A stretch of DNA of 64,000 nucleotides from Herbaspirillum seropedicae (GCF_001040945.1 NZ_CP011930.1:5017021-5081020); one strand, 5' to 3'. Positions 26,082 through 35,295 are shown, counted from the first letter of the stretch. The notes: generated from the sequence alone by a model not told the origin. Program-made: numbers and translations.

Positions 26082-26665
26082 GCTCGCCACTGCTGCGCCT
26101 GCAACGCAACCTCGACGCTTCCATCCGCGCCAAGCAACAGCTCATGCAGGAGAGCGCCACCCTGGCCGTCTTCGACGCCGCCGTGGCCGCCACCATCGCG
26201 GCCTATCGCAATGGCCGCCGCATCTACATCGCCGGCAACGGCGGCTCGGCCGCCGATGCCCAGCACCTGGCGGCCGAGTTCGTCAGCAAGCTGGCGCGTG
26301 ATCGTGCGCCCCTGCCAGCCGAAGCGCTGACCACCGACAGCTCCATCCTCACCGCCATCGGCAATGACTATGGCTACGAGCAGGTGTTTTCGCGCCAGCT
26401 GGCCGGCAAGGCGGTGGCTGGCGATATCTTCCTGGGCATCACCACCTCGGGACGCTCGCCCAATATCCTGCGCGCGCTGGAGCAATGCCGCGCCATGGGC
26501 GTGCCCAGCATCCTGTTTACCGGCCGCGACGGCGGACCGGCGCGGCCCCTGGCCGACCACGCCATCGTCGTCCCCGGCGAGGCCACCAGCACCATCCAGG
26601 AATTGCATATCGTATTGGCGCATACCCTGTGCGAGAGCGTGGAAGCGGCCCTCTTCGGCGAATGA
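26078..26665 (+). CDS. gmhA: Sedoheptulose 7-phosphate isomerase
   Basis: This 195-residue SIS-domain protein has the AGNGGSAADAQHLAAEF motif and the downstream TTSGRSPNIL phosphate-binding loop. GmhA converts sedoheptulose 7-phosphate to D-glycero-D-manno-heptose 7-phosphate, the first step of both ADP- and GDP-heptose synthesis. The cell probably has another copy for lipopolysaccharide core heptose; this one belongs to the GDP-heptose operon. It starts inside the hddC stop (ATGA). Confidence 0.92.
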   Translation: MSSPLLRLQRNLDASIRAKQQLMQESATLAVFDAAVAATIAAYRNGRRIYIAGNGGSAADAQHLAAEFVSKLARDRAPLPAEALTTDSSILTAIGNDYGYEQVFSRQLAGKAVAGDIFLGITTSGRSPNILRALEQCRAMGVPSILFTGRDGGPARPLADHAIVVPGEATSTIQELHIVLAHTLCESVEAALFGE

Positions 26666-26688
26666 TCTTCAGCAAAGGACGATCCATC

Positions 26689-26837
26689 ATGTCTTACCAC
26701 ATCCTCGTCACCGGCGGTGCCGGCTATCTCGGCTCGAAGCGACCGGATTCAAGAACGAATTCTCCCTGGACCGCGGCATCGCCGAACTGGTCAAGGGCTA
26801 CACCATGACCAAGAACACCAAGTACGGCAATGTCTGA
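26689..26837 (+). pseudogene. Deletion remnant of an NAD-dependent SDR epimerase/dehydrogenase gene
   Basis: The first 16 codons from the ATG at 26689 encode a clean SDR start with a Rossmann motif ([11 protein letters not shown]). From about 26739, in a different frame, there are about 30 codons of a typical SDR C-terminus (GFKNEFSLDRGIAELVKGYT, ending KYGNV) with a stop at 26835-26837. The roughly 270 codons in between are missing. The old stop overlaps the gmhB start, so the gene once sat in this operon. Its ends resemble the SDRs of heptose loci such as Campylobacter Cj1427, a GDP-heptose 4-dehydrogenase; that link is an inference from memory of the family. Confidence 0.8.
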
Positions 26838-27420
26838 ACCCGCACGCCCCTGCGTCTTCATCGATCGCGATGGCACGCTCAATGTCGAGAAGAACTACCT
26901 GCACCGCTACGAAGACTGGGAATGGATCCCAGGTTCGGTGGAGATGCTGATGCAGCTGCATGCAGCCGGCTTCCTCAATATCGTGGTGACCAACCAGGCC
27001 GGCGTAGCGCGCGGCTACTACGACGAGCAAGCCATCAGCCGCCTGCACGCCCAGGTCGACGCCGGCATGGGAGAGGCCGCCGGCTGCATCGACGCCTACT
27101 ATCACTGTCCGCATCATCCGCTGCATGGCCAGGTGCGTGACTGCGATTGCCGCAAACCCGCTCCCGGCATGCTCTTGCGCGCCCAGCGCGAATGGAACAT
27201 CGACCTCTCGCGCTCATGGATGGTGGGCGACAAGCTCAGCGACATACAGGCCGGACTGGCCGTGGGTGCGCGCTGCGTGCTGGTGGCCACCGGCTATGGC
27301 CGCGAAGAACGCGACCACTGTCCCCCCGGCGTCCTGCTGGCCGACGATTTCGCCCGCGCGGGTGCGCTGATCCTGCGCGAATCCCGCCAGGCCGGCGCAG
27401 CCAGCGCCGCTCTTGCATGA
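26830..27420 (+). CDS. gmhB: D-glycero-D-manno-heptose bisphosphate phosphatase (HAD-IIIA)
   Basis: This 196-residue HAD hydrolase has the nucleophile motif FIDRDGTLN (Asp12, Asp14), TNQAGVARG, the zinc-binding loop CPHHP with a downstream CDCRKP, and MVGDKLSDI. GmhB removes the C7 phosphate from heptose 1,7-bisphosphate; with HddA and HddC this completes GDP-heptose synthesis. The ATG overlaps the stop of the SDR remnant by 8 bp. Confidence 0.92.
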   Translation: MSEPARPCVFIDRDGTLNVEKNYLHRYEDWEWIPGSVEMLMQLHAAGFLNIVVTNQAGVARGYYDEQAISRLHAQVDAGMGEAAGCIDAYYHCPHHPLHGQVRDCDCRKPAPGMLLRAQREWNIDLSRSWMVGDKLSDIQAGLAVGARCVLVATGYGREERDHCPPGVLLADDFARAGALILRESRQAGAASAALA

Positions 27421-27430
27421 GGTCAATGAC

Positions 27431-28579
27431 GTGACGACTCCCACTCCCCGCATCCTGTTCATCTTCCTGGAGTTCCCCGACTGGCGCCTGGCGCGCAGCC
27501 TGGGCTATCCCACCCAGATGGGCGTGGAGCAAGCGCTGCGCCAGAGCGGCGCCGATGTGCTCAGCATTCCCAGCATGTTCCGCATGGACAATACCAGCCG
27601 CGGCAACTGGCTCTCCCGCTTGCGCCAGATGGTGGGCCAGCGGACCTATGACCAGGTCTGGATCGAACTGGTCCATGCGGACTACGACGAGCAGTTCCTG
27701 TCCTGGATCAGCGGCCTGGCGCCGGTGCGCCTGGGCTTTGTGATGGAGTCGCTGCAATACGAGCCCTATGTGTACGAGCTCGAACCCAAGCTCAAAGAAC
27801 GCAAGGAGCGCGTGGTGCAGCGCCTGTCCTACATGACCCACGTGCTGCTGGCCGACGAACAGGACGCCACCGACCTGAACCGGGATGGCAAGGTCCAGGC
27901 CATGTGGTGGCCGCAGACGGTGCCGCGCGACAGTATCCAGGTCGCCTCCCGCCCAGCCCAGCCCTATGCGGTCTTCTACGGGGCGCTGTATGGCAAGCGG
28001 CAGAGCTGGCTCAAGCATCCACAGCTCGATGGCCTGCTGGTGCAGCCGGGCCCTTCGCTGGAATACCAGACCGAATTCCCGGCCCTGTTCGACCGTCTGC
28101 AAGCCCTCACCACCGAGGCGCTGGAACAAGGCCTGCAGGCCACGCCGGTGGTGCTGGAGCGCTATCTGCAACTGCTGCGCACATTGCGCCAGGATATCTT
28201 CGCACTGTGGCTGCGCAGCCTGCAGCAGGGCGTGGCGGTGGTGAATCTGCCGTCCTTCTTCCAGGGCTTCCCGGGTCGCGTCTACGAGGGCATGGCGGCG
28301 GGCAAGCCGGTCATCTCCTGCACCATCCCGGGCCGGCCGCGCACCAACGCCCTGTTCGCCGACGAGCAGGACATCCTGCTCTACGACCCCGAATCACCGG
28401 AACACCTGGCCCACCAGATCCGCCGCCTGCAGCAAGATCGCGCATTGGTGCAGCGACTGGTCGGCAATGCCCGCCACAAGCTGCTCACCCTGCATACGGC
28501 TGAGCTGCGGGTCAAGCAGATCCTGCGTTGGCTGGAAGACGGTGTCGAGACCGATTTCAGTCGTGTAGAGGCGGCATGA
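27431..28579 (+). CDS. Glycosyltransferase-like protein (GT-B fold, family unassigned)
   Basis: The GTG at 27431 is preferred as the start because a GAGGT ribosome binding site lies seven bases upstream, giving 382 residues; a TTG at 27413 is possible. The C-terminal half has the glycosyltransferase GT-B signature FPGRVYEGMAAGKPVISC with the conserved Glu, followed by a segment like those that bind the sugar nucleotide. The N-terminal half is not recognised. It closely follows gmhB, so transfer of the heptose-derived sugar is a reasonable inference without direct support. Confidence 0.7.
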   Translation: MTTPTPRILFIFLEFPDWRLARSLGYPTQMGVEQALRQSGADVLSIPSMFRMDNTSRGNWLSRLRQMVGQRTYDQVWIELVHADYDEQFLSWISGLAPVRLGFVMESLQYEPYVYELEPKLKERKERVVQRLSYMTHVLLADEQDATDLNRDGKVQAMWWPQTVPRDSIQVASRPAQPYAVFYGALYGKRQSWLKHPQLDGLLVQPGPSLEYQTEFPALFDRLQALTTEALEQGLQATPVVLERYLQLLRTLRQDIFALWLRSLQQGVAVVNLPSFFQGFPGRVYEGMAAGKPVISCTIPGRPRTNALFADEQDILLYDPESPEHLAHQIRRLQQDRALVQRLVGNARHKLLTLHTAELRVKQILRWLEDGVETDFSRVEAA

Positions 28580-28685
28580 ACTGCTACAATCGTTTGCACC
28601 TACGGCCAGCACGAGGATGTGAGCCGACCCAGGGCAGCGTCGCCGGAAAGCCCTTCCTTTTCAAGTTCTTCTCATAGGAACCATC

Positions 28686-29756
28686 GTGACAGCAGCAAGC
28701 TTCTTCATCAAACCGGGATATCGGGCCCGTACTCAACCGGAATACTACGCCGACGTCCACGATGACGGCACCATCTGGCAACCGGAGGTCTATCCGCTGG
28801 CAGCCACCCTGGCGCGCCAGTACGGTTGCCGCTACATCATCGATATCGGCTGTGGACGCGCGCGCAAGCTGTCGATGATGTACCCCGAGTTCCAGATCAT
28901 CGGCATGGACTTCGGCAGCAACCTGGAGCACTGCCGCGCCCAATATCCGTTTGGCAACTGGGTCGAGGTGGACCTGGAAAACAGCGACGGCGTGCAATTC
29001 CCGCCCGAGGTGCTACAAAACGCGGTGGTGATCAATTCCGACGTGATCGAGCACCTGGTCAACCCGACCCGCCTGATGGCCCTGATCCGTTCCTACCTGG
29101 TGCATGCCAAGGTCGCCGTGATCTCGACCCCGGAGCGCGATCTCGAACGCGGTACCCACGACATGGGTCCGCCGGCCAATCCCACCCACATCCGCGAGTG
29201 GAACCTGGCCGAGCTGGAAACCATGCTCAGCAGCGAAGGCCTGCGTCCGGCCTATTGCGGCCTGACCATCAGCAACGACCGCGACATGCTGCGCAAGACC
29301 TCGCTGGCGGTGGTGCCGGGCTTGTCGCTGAACTCGTCGGCGGTGCGCGAGCTGGGTGCGTTCTGCGAAAAATGGCTGGCGGCTTCGCCGGAGATGCGCG
29401 ACGCCGGCAATGGACAGTACCTGCAGAACCTGGCCCAGCTGGAACGTGAAATGGCCTCGGCGCAGTCCGCCGCGCAGCCGCTGCTGGCGCCCATGAGCCC
29501 GCTGGAAATCGGCATGGAGCACATTGCCGCAGCCCGTTACGAGGAAGCCTTCAAGGTCCTCACGGAAGCCCTGCAGAACGACGGCGAGAATCCGGCGGTG
29601 GTGTTCCAGCTGGGTCGCCTGGCGGCCATCTGCAACATGCCCGAGGATGCCAAGGAACTGTTCTACCAGGCCGCATTGCGCGCACCGGAAATCGTCAAGG
29701 ACATCTTCGATTTCTACCAGGAGCAATTGGCGCGGGCCCGCGCCGGCCTGGAATGA
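28686..29756 (+). CDS. Class I methyltransferase fused to a tetratricopeptide-like tail
   Basis: This 356-residue protein starts at a GTG (28686) with an AGGA ribosome binding site. Residues about 45-190 form a SAM-dependent methyltransferase (IIDIGCGRARKLSM, then a conserved SDVIEHLVNP). Residues about 275-350 look like two TPR helical pairs (MEHIAAARYEEAFKVLTEAL and after). It could methylate a glycan residue, but the acceptor is unknown. It is the last gene of the plus-strand block and is followed by a bidirectional terminator. Confidence 0.75.
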   Translation: MTAASFFIKPGYRARTQPEYYADVHDDGTIWQPEVYPLAATLARQYGCRYIIDIGCGRARKLSMMYPEFQIIGMDFGSNLEHCRAQYPFGNWVEVDLENSDGVQFPPEVLQNAVVINSDVIEHLVNPTRLMALIRSYLVHAKVAVISTPERDLERGTHDMGPPANPTHIREWNLAELETMLSSEGLRPAYCGLTISNDRDMLRKTSLAVVPGLSLNSSAVRELGAFCEKWLAASPEMRDAGNGQYLQNLAQLEREMASAQSAAQPLLAPMSPLEIGMEHIAAARYEEAFKVLTEALQNDGENPAVVFQLGRLAAICNMPEDAKELFYQAALRAPEIVKDIFDFYQEQLARARAGLE

Positions 29757-29774
29757 AGACCACGGCATGGACGT

Positions 29775-29803
29775 GAAAAAAGGCTCCCGCGGGAGCCTTT
29801 TTC
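29775..29803. terminator. Bidirectional terminator between convergent genes
   Basis: AAAAAGGCTCCC / GGGAGCCTTTTT forms a perfect stem with A and T runs on the two sides, so it can stop transcription from either side. Confidence 0.85.
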
Positions 29804-29853
29804 CATGGCGCCGACAGGGCCGGCGCAAGCTAGATCAGTGAGTGCAGTACAGC

Positions 29854-30774
29854 TCAGCTATTGAAACGATGCTGCGCCGTCAGGCTCAGGCCGAAGTCTT
29901 CGTAGCCAGCCAGTTCCTTCAACGGCACCTGCTCGACCATGAGGGCGTCGCCCACCAGCTTGTCCTCGTAGTATTCGCCATCGAACAGTCCGGGGAAACG
30001 CATCATCGTCATGACCAGTTTTTCCAAGGGCCCCGGGCCCAGGTAATAGGCCCCGCCCATGGCCCAGTGCCGCCAGAAGGGCTTGCCATAGGAGATGGTG
30101 TTGAGGGCCTTGTCCTGGCACTTGTTCCAGTGCCAATTGCGGTCATGGGTGGTGCCCGAGACCGGCACACCCGCATACACATTCAGGGTATGCAGCTGGT
30201 CCAGCAGTTGGCGCGCACGCACCGGATCGAACAAGGTCTGGTCATCGTCCACCTTGAGGATGCCGACGTTGCGACCCACGTTCTCGTAGACCCAGGTGCA
30301 GGCCGCCACGGTCTTGCGCGGCAGACCCTCGTAGTTATCGGGCGCGGCCACCTGCACGGCGCGTGGATGGTTGATGGCCTCGGTATCGTGACCGGAGATG
30401 ATCAGGCTTTCGATCCCCGCTTCCTCGTACTGGCGCTGCAAGCTCAGGGCCTTCTGTTCGTACTTCTTGCAGCTGATGATCAGGGCCAGGTTCTTGATGG
30501 TGGAGGCGTTGGCGACCAGGTCGCGGTATTCGCGGATCAGGTCTTCGTTGTAGGGATTGAGCGCCACCGCGCGACGCGCATGGGCCACCGCGCCGGGCTT
30601 GTCGCCGCGCAGCTTGCTGACCTGCCCACGCTTGTACTCGAGCACCCACAGGAAACCTGAAGGGATATAGGGATTGTCCTGCTCGATACGGACGCACTCG
30701 CGCAGGATGCCATCGGCATTGAGCACGGTCGGGCGGATGTTGAGCAGCTCGGAGATGCGTTGATTGAAATCCAT
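29854..30774 (-). CDS. Putative glycosyltransferase with GT-A-like DDD motif and TPR-like N-terminus
   Basis: The start is the ATG at 30774 (306 residues). The N-terminal 100 residues are helical and TPR-like (GAVAHARRAVALNPYNEDLI). The remainder has features of a GT31-like galactosyltransferase domain: a Rossmann-type opening (LALIISCKKYEQKA), the metal-binding KVDDDQTLF at about residues 187-195, the GGAYYLG segment, and an EDKLVGDAL stretch where such enzymes keep a conserved acidic residue. The assignment is by motif only. It is downstream of another glycosyltransferase gene on the same strand. Confidence 0.6.
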   Translation of the reverse strand: MDFNQRISELLNIRPTVLNADGILRECVRIEQDNPYIPSGFLWVLEYKRGQVSKLRGDKPGAVAHARRAVALNPYNEDLIREYRDLVANASTIKNLALIISCKKYEQKALSLQRQYEEAGIESLIISGHDTEAINHPRAVQVAAPDNYEGLPRKTVAACTWVYENVGRNVGILKVDDDQTLFDPVRARQLLDQLHTLNVYAGVPVSGTTHDRNWHWNKCQDKALNTISYGKPFWRHWAMGGAYYLGPGPLEKLVMTMMRFPGLFDGEYYEDKLVGDALMVEQVPLKELAGYEDFGLSLTAQHRFNS

Positions 30775-30821
30775 GATGGGCAAACGTTGGCTAAGGATGT
30801 GGGGATCAGGTACTGGGCGGA

Positions 30822-31871
30822 TCAGAATCCCATCTGCTTGACGGCGATCTGCGCCTGCACCCGATAGATCAGGCGTTCGAAGGCGTCGGCCCAGTCACTG
30901 GTGAGATTCTTGAGCAGCAGGCTCTTGCCGGCCCGGGTGATGCGACGGCGCACATCGTCGTGATAGAGCACCATCTGCAGGTTCGAGGCCAGCAGCTCCA
31001 TATTGCCCATCGGGTGCATCATGGCGTTGACGCCGTGCTTCAGGCCGATGTGGCGATAGGTCTCCAGGTCCGACAGGCAGACCGGGACTTCCAGCTCGAA
31101 GGCTTCCCAGATCGTCAGCGGCTGGGACTCGCTGGAACTGGCCAGCACATAGGCGTCCGCCGAGGCCAGGTAGCGCAGGGTTTCTTCGTTGGGCTGCTCG
31201 CCCAGGAAGCGGTAACGCTCCGGCAGTGCTTCAGCCAGCTTGCGCGCGCCATCGCCCAGCTGCAGGTACTTGCCGATGAAGACGCACTCGATCTCGGCAC
31301 GCTGCGCGCTGCTCATGGCATTGACGGCCAGGATGGTGTCTTCCATACGCTTGCGCGGTTCAATGGTGCCAATGCAGACGATGCGCTTCTTGTCCTTGGG
31401 CTTGGGCTGCAGATCCTGCTGGCGGTAGATGGCGTCGTTCCAGAACGGCAGCACATGCACCATGGCCGGACTGTCGAAGAGGAAGCTGCCATAGACGATG
31501 CGCTGGAACTCGGTCTGGAAGACGATGTGCGAGGCGCTCTTGAAGCCCTGCGCCATCTGCGGATAACGCAGCAGCAGGTCACGGCCGACCTCGGCCTCGT
31601 GCACCCACCAGATCACCGGGCAACGCGGCGCCAGCTCGCCCACCAGCGAACCCGACAGGATGCAGTTGGACACGATCAGATCAGGCTCGCCGGCCAGGTC
31701 CTTGACGATGGGAATGCCCAGCGCTTCGAACTGCTTGCGGATCTCGCCCTGGCCATCGATACGCGGCAAGACCGACACCTCGTGGTTCTGCACCAGCCGC
31801 TCGGCCAGGCGCAGCATGGCCGTGCTGGCGCCGGTGGTGTAGAACTCGTCGTTCAACAAAAGAATCTTCAT
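30822..31871 (-). CDS. Glycosyltransferase, GT-B fold (GT4-like)
   Basis: This 349-residue protein starts MKILLLNDEFYTTGAS. It has an N-terminal acceptor domain and a C-terminal donor domain with CIGTIEPRKRMEDTILAV and SSSESQPLTIWEAFELEVPV, the GT4 region with the E-x7-E pair. The donor and acceptor sugars are unknown. It is a close paralogue of the protein encoded at 33548-34594 on the far side of glmU; the first 56 residues differ at only about eight positions. It forms a two-gene minus-strand unit with the gene at 29854-30774. Confidence 0.85.
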   Translation of the reverse strand: MKILLLNDEFYTTGASTAMLRLAERLVQNHEVSVLPRIDGQGEIRKQFEALGIPIVKDLAGEPDLIVSNCILSGSLVGELAPRCPVIWWVHEAEVGRDLLLRYPQMAQGFKSASHIVFQTEFQRIVYGSFLFDSPAMVHVLPFWNDAIYRQQDLQPKPKDKKRIVCIGTIEPRKRMEDTILAVNAMSSAQRAEIECVFIGKYLQLGDGARKLAEALPERYRFLGEQPNEETLRYLASADAYVLASSSESQPLTIWEAFELEVPVCLSDLETYRHIGLKHGVNAMMHPMGNMELLASNLQMVLYHDDVRRRITRAGKSLLLKNLTSDWADAFERLIYRVQAQIAVKQMGF

Positions 31872-32139
31872 GCAATGTCCAAAGAGGGCGCGACCGCAGG
31901 GCCGCCAATCGCTTATCGCTTATCCGTGAGGATGCTGCGCCGCCGCCAAAAGATTTCCCTGACGCAAAACACGCGCAGCAAGCCGCAATCTGCCATCTTA
32001 ATGAGCCATGCAAGCCTCAAAGGGCGGAGCACACGCGCAAATGCCCTTCAGCTTCCTTTTTGACCACAAGCAGCCCGGCAGCGCCGGGGCTGCATGCTAG
32101 ACTTTGCCTTTTCGGCAAGTCCACCAACCCCGCTACGCC

Positions 32140-33498
32140 ATGAACATCGTCATCCTCGCTGCCGGCATGGGCAAACGCATGCAATCCTCCCTTCCCAAGG
32201 TCTTGCACCCGCTGGCCGGCAAGCCCCTGCTGGGCCACGTCATCGACACCGCCCGCGCGCTCGCACCGTCTCGCCTGTGCGTGATCTACGGCCACGGCGG
32301 CGACGCCGTGCCGCAGGCCTTTGCCGACCGCGACCTGGCCTTTGCCCGCCAGGAACCGCAGCTCGGCACCGGCCATGCCGTCATGCAGGCCCTGCCGCAC
32401 CTGGAAGACGGCGTCCCCACCCTGGTGCTGTATGGCGACGTCCCCCTGACCACCGCCGCCTCCCTGCAAAGGCTGCTGGCCGCAGCCGGTCAGGACAAGC
32501 TGGGCGTGCTCACCGTGACCCTGGACGACCCCACCGGCTACGGCCGCATCGTGCGCGAGAACGGCAAGATCACCCGCATCGTCGAGCAGAAGGACGCCAG
32601 CCCCGCCGAGCGCGCCATCACCGAAGTCAACACCGGCATCATCGTCGCCCCCACTGCCCGCCTGCGTGACTGGCTGGCCAAGCTGTCCAACGACAACGCC
32701 CAGGGCGAGTACTACCTCACCGACGTGATCGCCGCCGCCGTGGCCGATGGCGTGGACGTGGTCTCGGCCCAGCCCGATGACGTCGCCGAGACGCTGGGCG
32801 TCAACAGCAAGGTGCAACTGGCCGAGCTGGAGCGCGTGCACCAGCGCAACATCGCCACCGCCCTGCTGGAAGCCGGCGTGACCCTGGCCGACCCGGCCCG
32901 CATCGATGTGCGCGGCACGCTCGACTGCGGCCGCGATGTCAGCATCGACGTCAACTGCGTCTTCGAGGGTTGCGTGAGCATCGGCGAAGGCGCCAGCATC
33001 GGCCCCCACTGCGTCATCCGCAACGCCAGCATCGCCGCCGGCGCCAGCATCAAGGCCTTCACCCACATCGAAGATGCGGTGGTTGGCGCGGGTGCGCAGG
33101 TCGGCCCGTATGCGCGCCTGCGCCCCGGCACCGAGCTGGCCGACGAGGTCCACATCGGCAACTTCGTCGAGGTCAAGAACAGCGTCATCGGACTGGGCAG
33201 CAAGGCCAATCACCTGGCCTACGTGGGCGATGCGGACGTGGGCAGCAAGGTCAATATCGGCGCAGGCGTGATCACCTGCAACTACGACGGCGCCAACAAA
33301 TTCCGCACCACCATCGAGGACGAGGCCTTCATCGGCAGCGACAGCCAGCTGGTCGCCCCAGTAGTCGTGGGCAAGGGCGCCACGCTGGGCGCAGGCACCA
33401 CGCTGACCAAGGACGCCCCGGCTGGACAGCTGACCATCTCGCGCGCCAAGCAACTGTCCCTGCCGGGATGGCAGCGACCGGTGAAGATCAAGAAGTAA
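32140..33498 (+). CDS. glmU: Bifunctional GlcNAc-1-phosphate uridyltransferase / GlcN-1-phosphate acetyltransferase
   Basis: This 452-residue enzyme starts at the ATG at 32140. The N-terminal pyrophosphorylase domain has [22 protein letters not shown] and YGDVPL. The C-terminal half is a left-handed beta-helix of hexapeptide repeats (for example [38 protein letters not shown]). GlmU makes UDP-GlcNAc for peptidoglycan, lipopolysaccharide and surface glycans. It is embedded on the plus strand between two paralogous glycosyltransferase genes on the minus strand. Confidence 0.96.
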   Translation: MNIVILAAGMGKRMQSSLPKVLHPLAGKPLLGHVIDTARALAPSRLCVIYGHGGDAVPQAFADRDLAFARQEPQLGTGHAVMQALPHLEDGVPTLVLYGDVPLTTAASLQRLLAAAGQDKLGVLTVTLDDPTGYGRIVRENGKITRIVEQKDASPAERAITEVNTGIIVAPTARLRDWLAKLSNDNAQGEYYLTDVIAAAVADGVDVVSAQPDDVAETLGVNSKVQLAELERVHQRNIATALLEAGVTLADPARIDVRGTLDCGRDVSIDVNCVFEGCVSIGEGASIGPHCVIRNASIAAGASIKAFTHIEDAVVGAGAQVGPYARLRPGTELADEVHIGNFVEVKNSVIGLGSKANHLAYVGDADVGSKVNIGAGVITCNYDGANKFRTTIEDEAFIGSDSQLVAPVVVGKGATLGAGTTLTKDAPAGQLTISRAKQLSLPGWQRPVKIKK

Positions 33499-33547
33499 GG
33501 TCTGCGGCGGCAAGCCGCCTCAGCAGCTCAAGTTCAGCAGCTCAGCC

Positions 33548-34594
33548 TCAATAGCCGAGCTTCCTGAGTTCCGCGCCCATGGCGGCGCGGGCAATGATGC
33601 GTTCGAACTCATCGGCCCAGTCGCGGGTGAGGTTCTTCAACAGCAGGCTCTTGCCCGCGCGCGCCAACTCCCGCGCCAGCGTGGGACGGGTCAGCAGTTG
33701 CTGCAGGTTGGCGCTCAACACCGCGGTCTGACCGACCGGATGCATCAGCGCATTGCGGCCATGCTGCAGGCCGATGTGGCCATAGGTTTCCAGGTCCGAG
33801 AGGCAGACCGGCACTTCCAGCTCGAAGGCTTCCCAGATGCTCAGCGGCTGCGATTCGCTATAGCTGGCCAGCACATAGGTATCGGCCGACGCCAGGTAGC
33901 GCAATACCTCGTCATTGGCCTGCTCCCCCAGGAAACGGTAGCGCTGCGGAGCCGCATCGGCGATCCGGCGCGCCTGCTCCGGCAATTCCAGGTACTTGCC
34001 GATGAAGACGCACTCCACCTCCTCGCGCAAGGCCGGCGGCATCGCCTCCACCGCCAGGACCGTATCTTCCATGCGCTTGCGCGGCTCGATGGTGCCGATG
34101 CAGACGATGCGCTTGCCGCGCTTGGGCTTGGGGCCCAGGTCTTCCTGCCGATAGATGGCGTCATTCCAGAACGGCAGCACATGACAGCTCGCCGGACTAT
34201 CGAAGAGGAAGCTCTGGTAGACCTTCTGCTGATAGCTGGTCTGGAAAACGATCTGCGACGCATGCTGGAAAGCCGGCGCCAGCGCCGGAAAGCGCAGGAT
34301 CAGGTCGCGCCCCACCTCGGCCTCATGGATCCACCACACCACCGGCACCTTGGGCCCGGCCTCGGCCACATGCAGGCCAGCCATGAGCGTATTGGCCACC
34401 ACCACATCCACGGTAGTGACGTTGTGGACGATGGGAATGCCCAGCGCCTCAAATTGTTTACGGATTTCTCCCTCGCCATCGCGGCGCGGCATCACCATCA
34501 CCTCATGCTGCTGAACCAGCCGCTCAGCCAGCCGCAGCATCGCAATGCTGGCGCCGGTGGTGTAGAACTCATCGTTGAGCAGGAGGATTTTCAT
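33548..34594 (-). CDS. Glycosyltransferase, GT-B fold, paralogue of the 30822-31871 gene
   Basis: This 348-residue protein shares start (MKILLLNDEFYTTGAS), length and nearly all motifs with the gene on the other side of glmU (CIGTIEPRKRMEDTVLAV, YSESQPLSIWEAFELEVPV). The two differ most around residues 55-80 and at the C-terminus, and so may use different acceptors. The pair looks like a local duplication around glmU. No other gene appears to share its transcript. Confidence 0.85.
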   Translation of the reverse strand: MKILLLNDEFYTTGASIAMLRLAERLVQQHEVMVMPRRDGEGEIRKQFEALGIPIVHNVTTVDVVVANTLMAGLHVAEAGPKVPVVWWIHEAEVGRDLILRFPALAPAFQHASQIVFQTSYQQKVYQSFLFDSPASCHVLPFWNDAIYRQEDLGPKPKRGKRIVCIGTIEPRKRMEDTVLAVEAMPPALREEVECVFIGKYLELPEQARRIADAAPQRYRFLGEQANDEVLRYLASADTYVLASYSESQPLSIWEAFELEVPVCLSDLETYGHIGLQHGRNALMHPVGQTAVLSANLQQLLTRPTLARELARAGKSLLLKNLTRDWADEFERIIARAAMGAELRKLGY

Positions 34595-34766
34595 GGGCAG
34601 GCAAAAAAGGCAAAGGTGAGAAGGATGAGGACAACATCAAGCTCATGGCCCCGATAGGGCAGACCGACAGCATAAGCCCACCCACGCCAGCCAAAGGCCG
34701 AAGAACCACCGCAAACCCGCGCGATCTCGGCCCTTTGCATGCGCCGCGCACAGGCTGCAAGCCGAT

Positions 34767-35246
34767 TCAGCTGGCCGCGTCATCGATGGGAATAGCCGTC
34801 TCGAACTTGCTGCGATGGATGGAGAAATAACTGCGCACATTGCGCACATTGCGCTGCGAGGCAAACAGCCGGTGCGCCAGCGCATGATAGGACGACATGT
34901 CCCGCACCAGCACCACCAGCACGAAATCCGGCCCCGGCGAAACCCGATAGCACTGCTGCACCGCCGGCTCATCGGCCACCAGCGCCTCGAAGGCCTGCTG
35001 CTCCTCCTCGCCCTGGCGATCCAGCGTGATTTCCACCACCGCCGTGAGCGCCGCCGCCACCTTCTGCGCATCCAGCAAGGCCACCTGCCGCGCAATCACG
35101 CCCCCCTCAACCAGGCGCTTGACCCGGCGCAGGCAGGTCGGCGGCGAAGCATGCACCCGCGCAGCCAGCTCCTGGTTGGTCTGGCTGGCATCGGCCTGCA
35201 AGGCCTTCAGGATGCGGCGGTCGAGGTCGTCGAGTTCAAATGTCAT
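34767..35246 (-). CDS. Lrp/AsnC-family transcriptional regulator
   Basis: The ATG at 35246 is used (159 residues); a TTG four codons earlier is less likely. It has an N-terminal helix-turn-helix (LDDLDRRILKALQADASQTN, then VHASPPTCLRRVKRL) and a C-terminal RAM domain (VLVRDMSSYHAL). Lrp-type regulators bind amino acids or related ligands. The gene is divergent from glmS, and the shared 160-bp control region contains a long inverted repeat, so autoregulation and control of glmS are both possible. Confidence 0.9.
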   Translation of the reverse strand: MTFELDDLDRRILKALQADASQTNQELAARVHASPPTCLRRVKRLVEGGVIARQVALLDAQKVAAALTAVVEITLDRQGEEEQQAFEALVADEPAVQQCYRVSPGPDFVLVVLVRDMSSYHALAHRLFASQRNVRNVRSYFSIHRSKFETAIPIDDAAS

Positions 35247-35256
35247 CAGGATGGGC

Positions 35257-35295
35257 AATATTCATTCAAATATGCACCTAATTTTAATGAATATT
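35257..35295. promoter_or_regulatory. Long inverted repeat in the Lrp-glmS divergent region
   Basis: AATATTCATT (35257-35266) and its exact complement AATGAATATT (35286-35295) face each other in a very A+T-rich stretch, with a related partial copy at 35316-35330. The arms are 29 bp apart centre to centre. This fits an Lrp/AsnC binding region; which gene is controlled is unknown. Confidence 0.5.

Noticed and set aside
23772..26090. A 772-codon open frame on the minus strand
   Set aside because: It lies antisense to the fucose-synthase-like, DegT and hddC genes, has no recognisable domain and is rich in His, Gln, Val and Ala, as expected for the mirror of C/G-ending codons.
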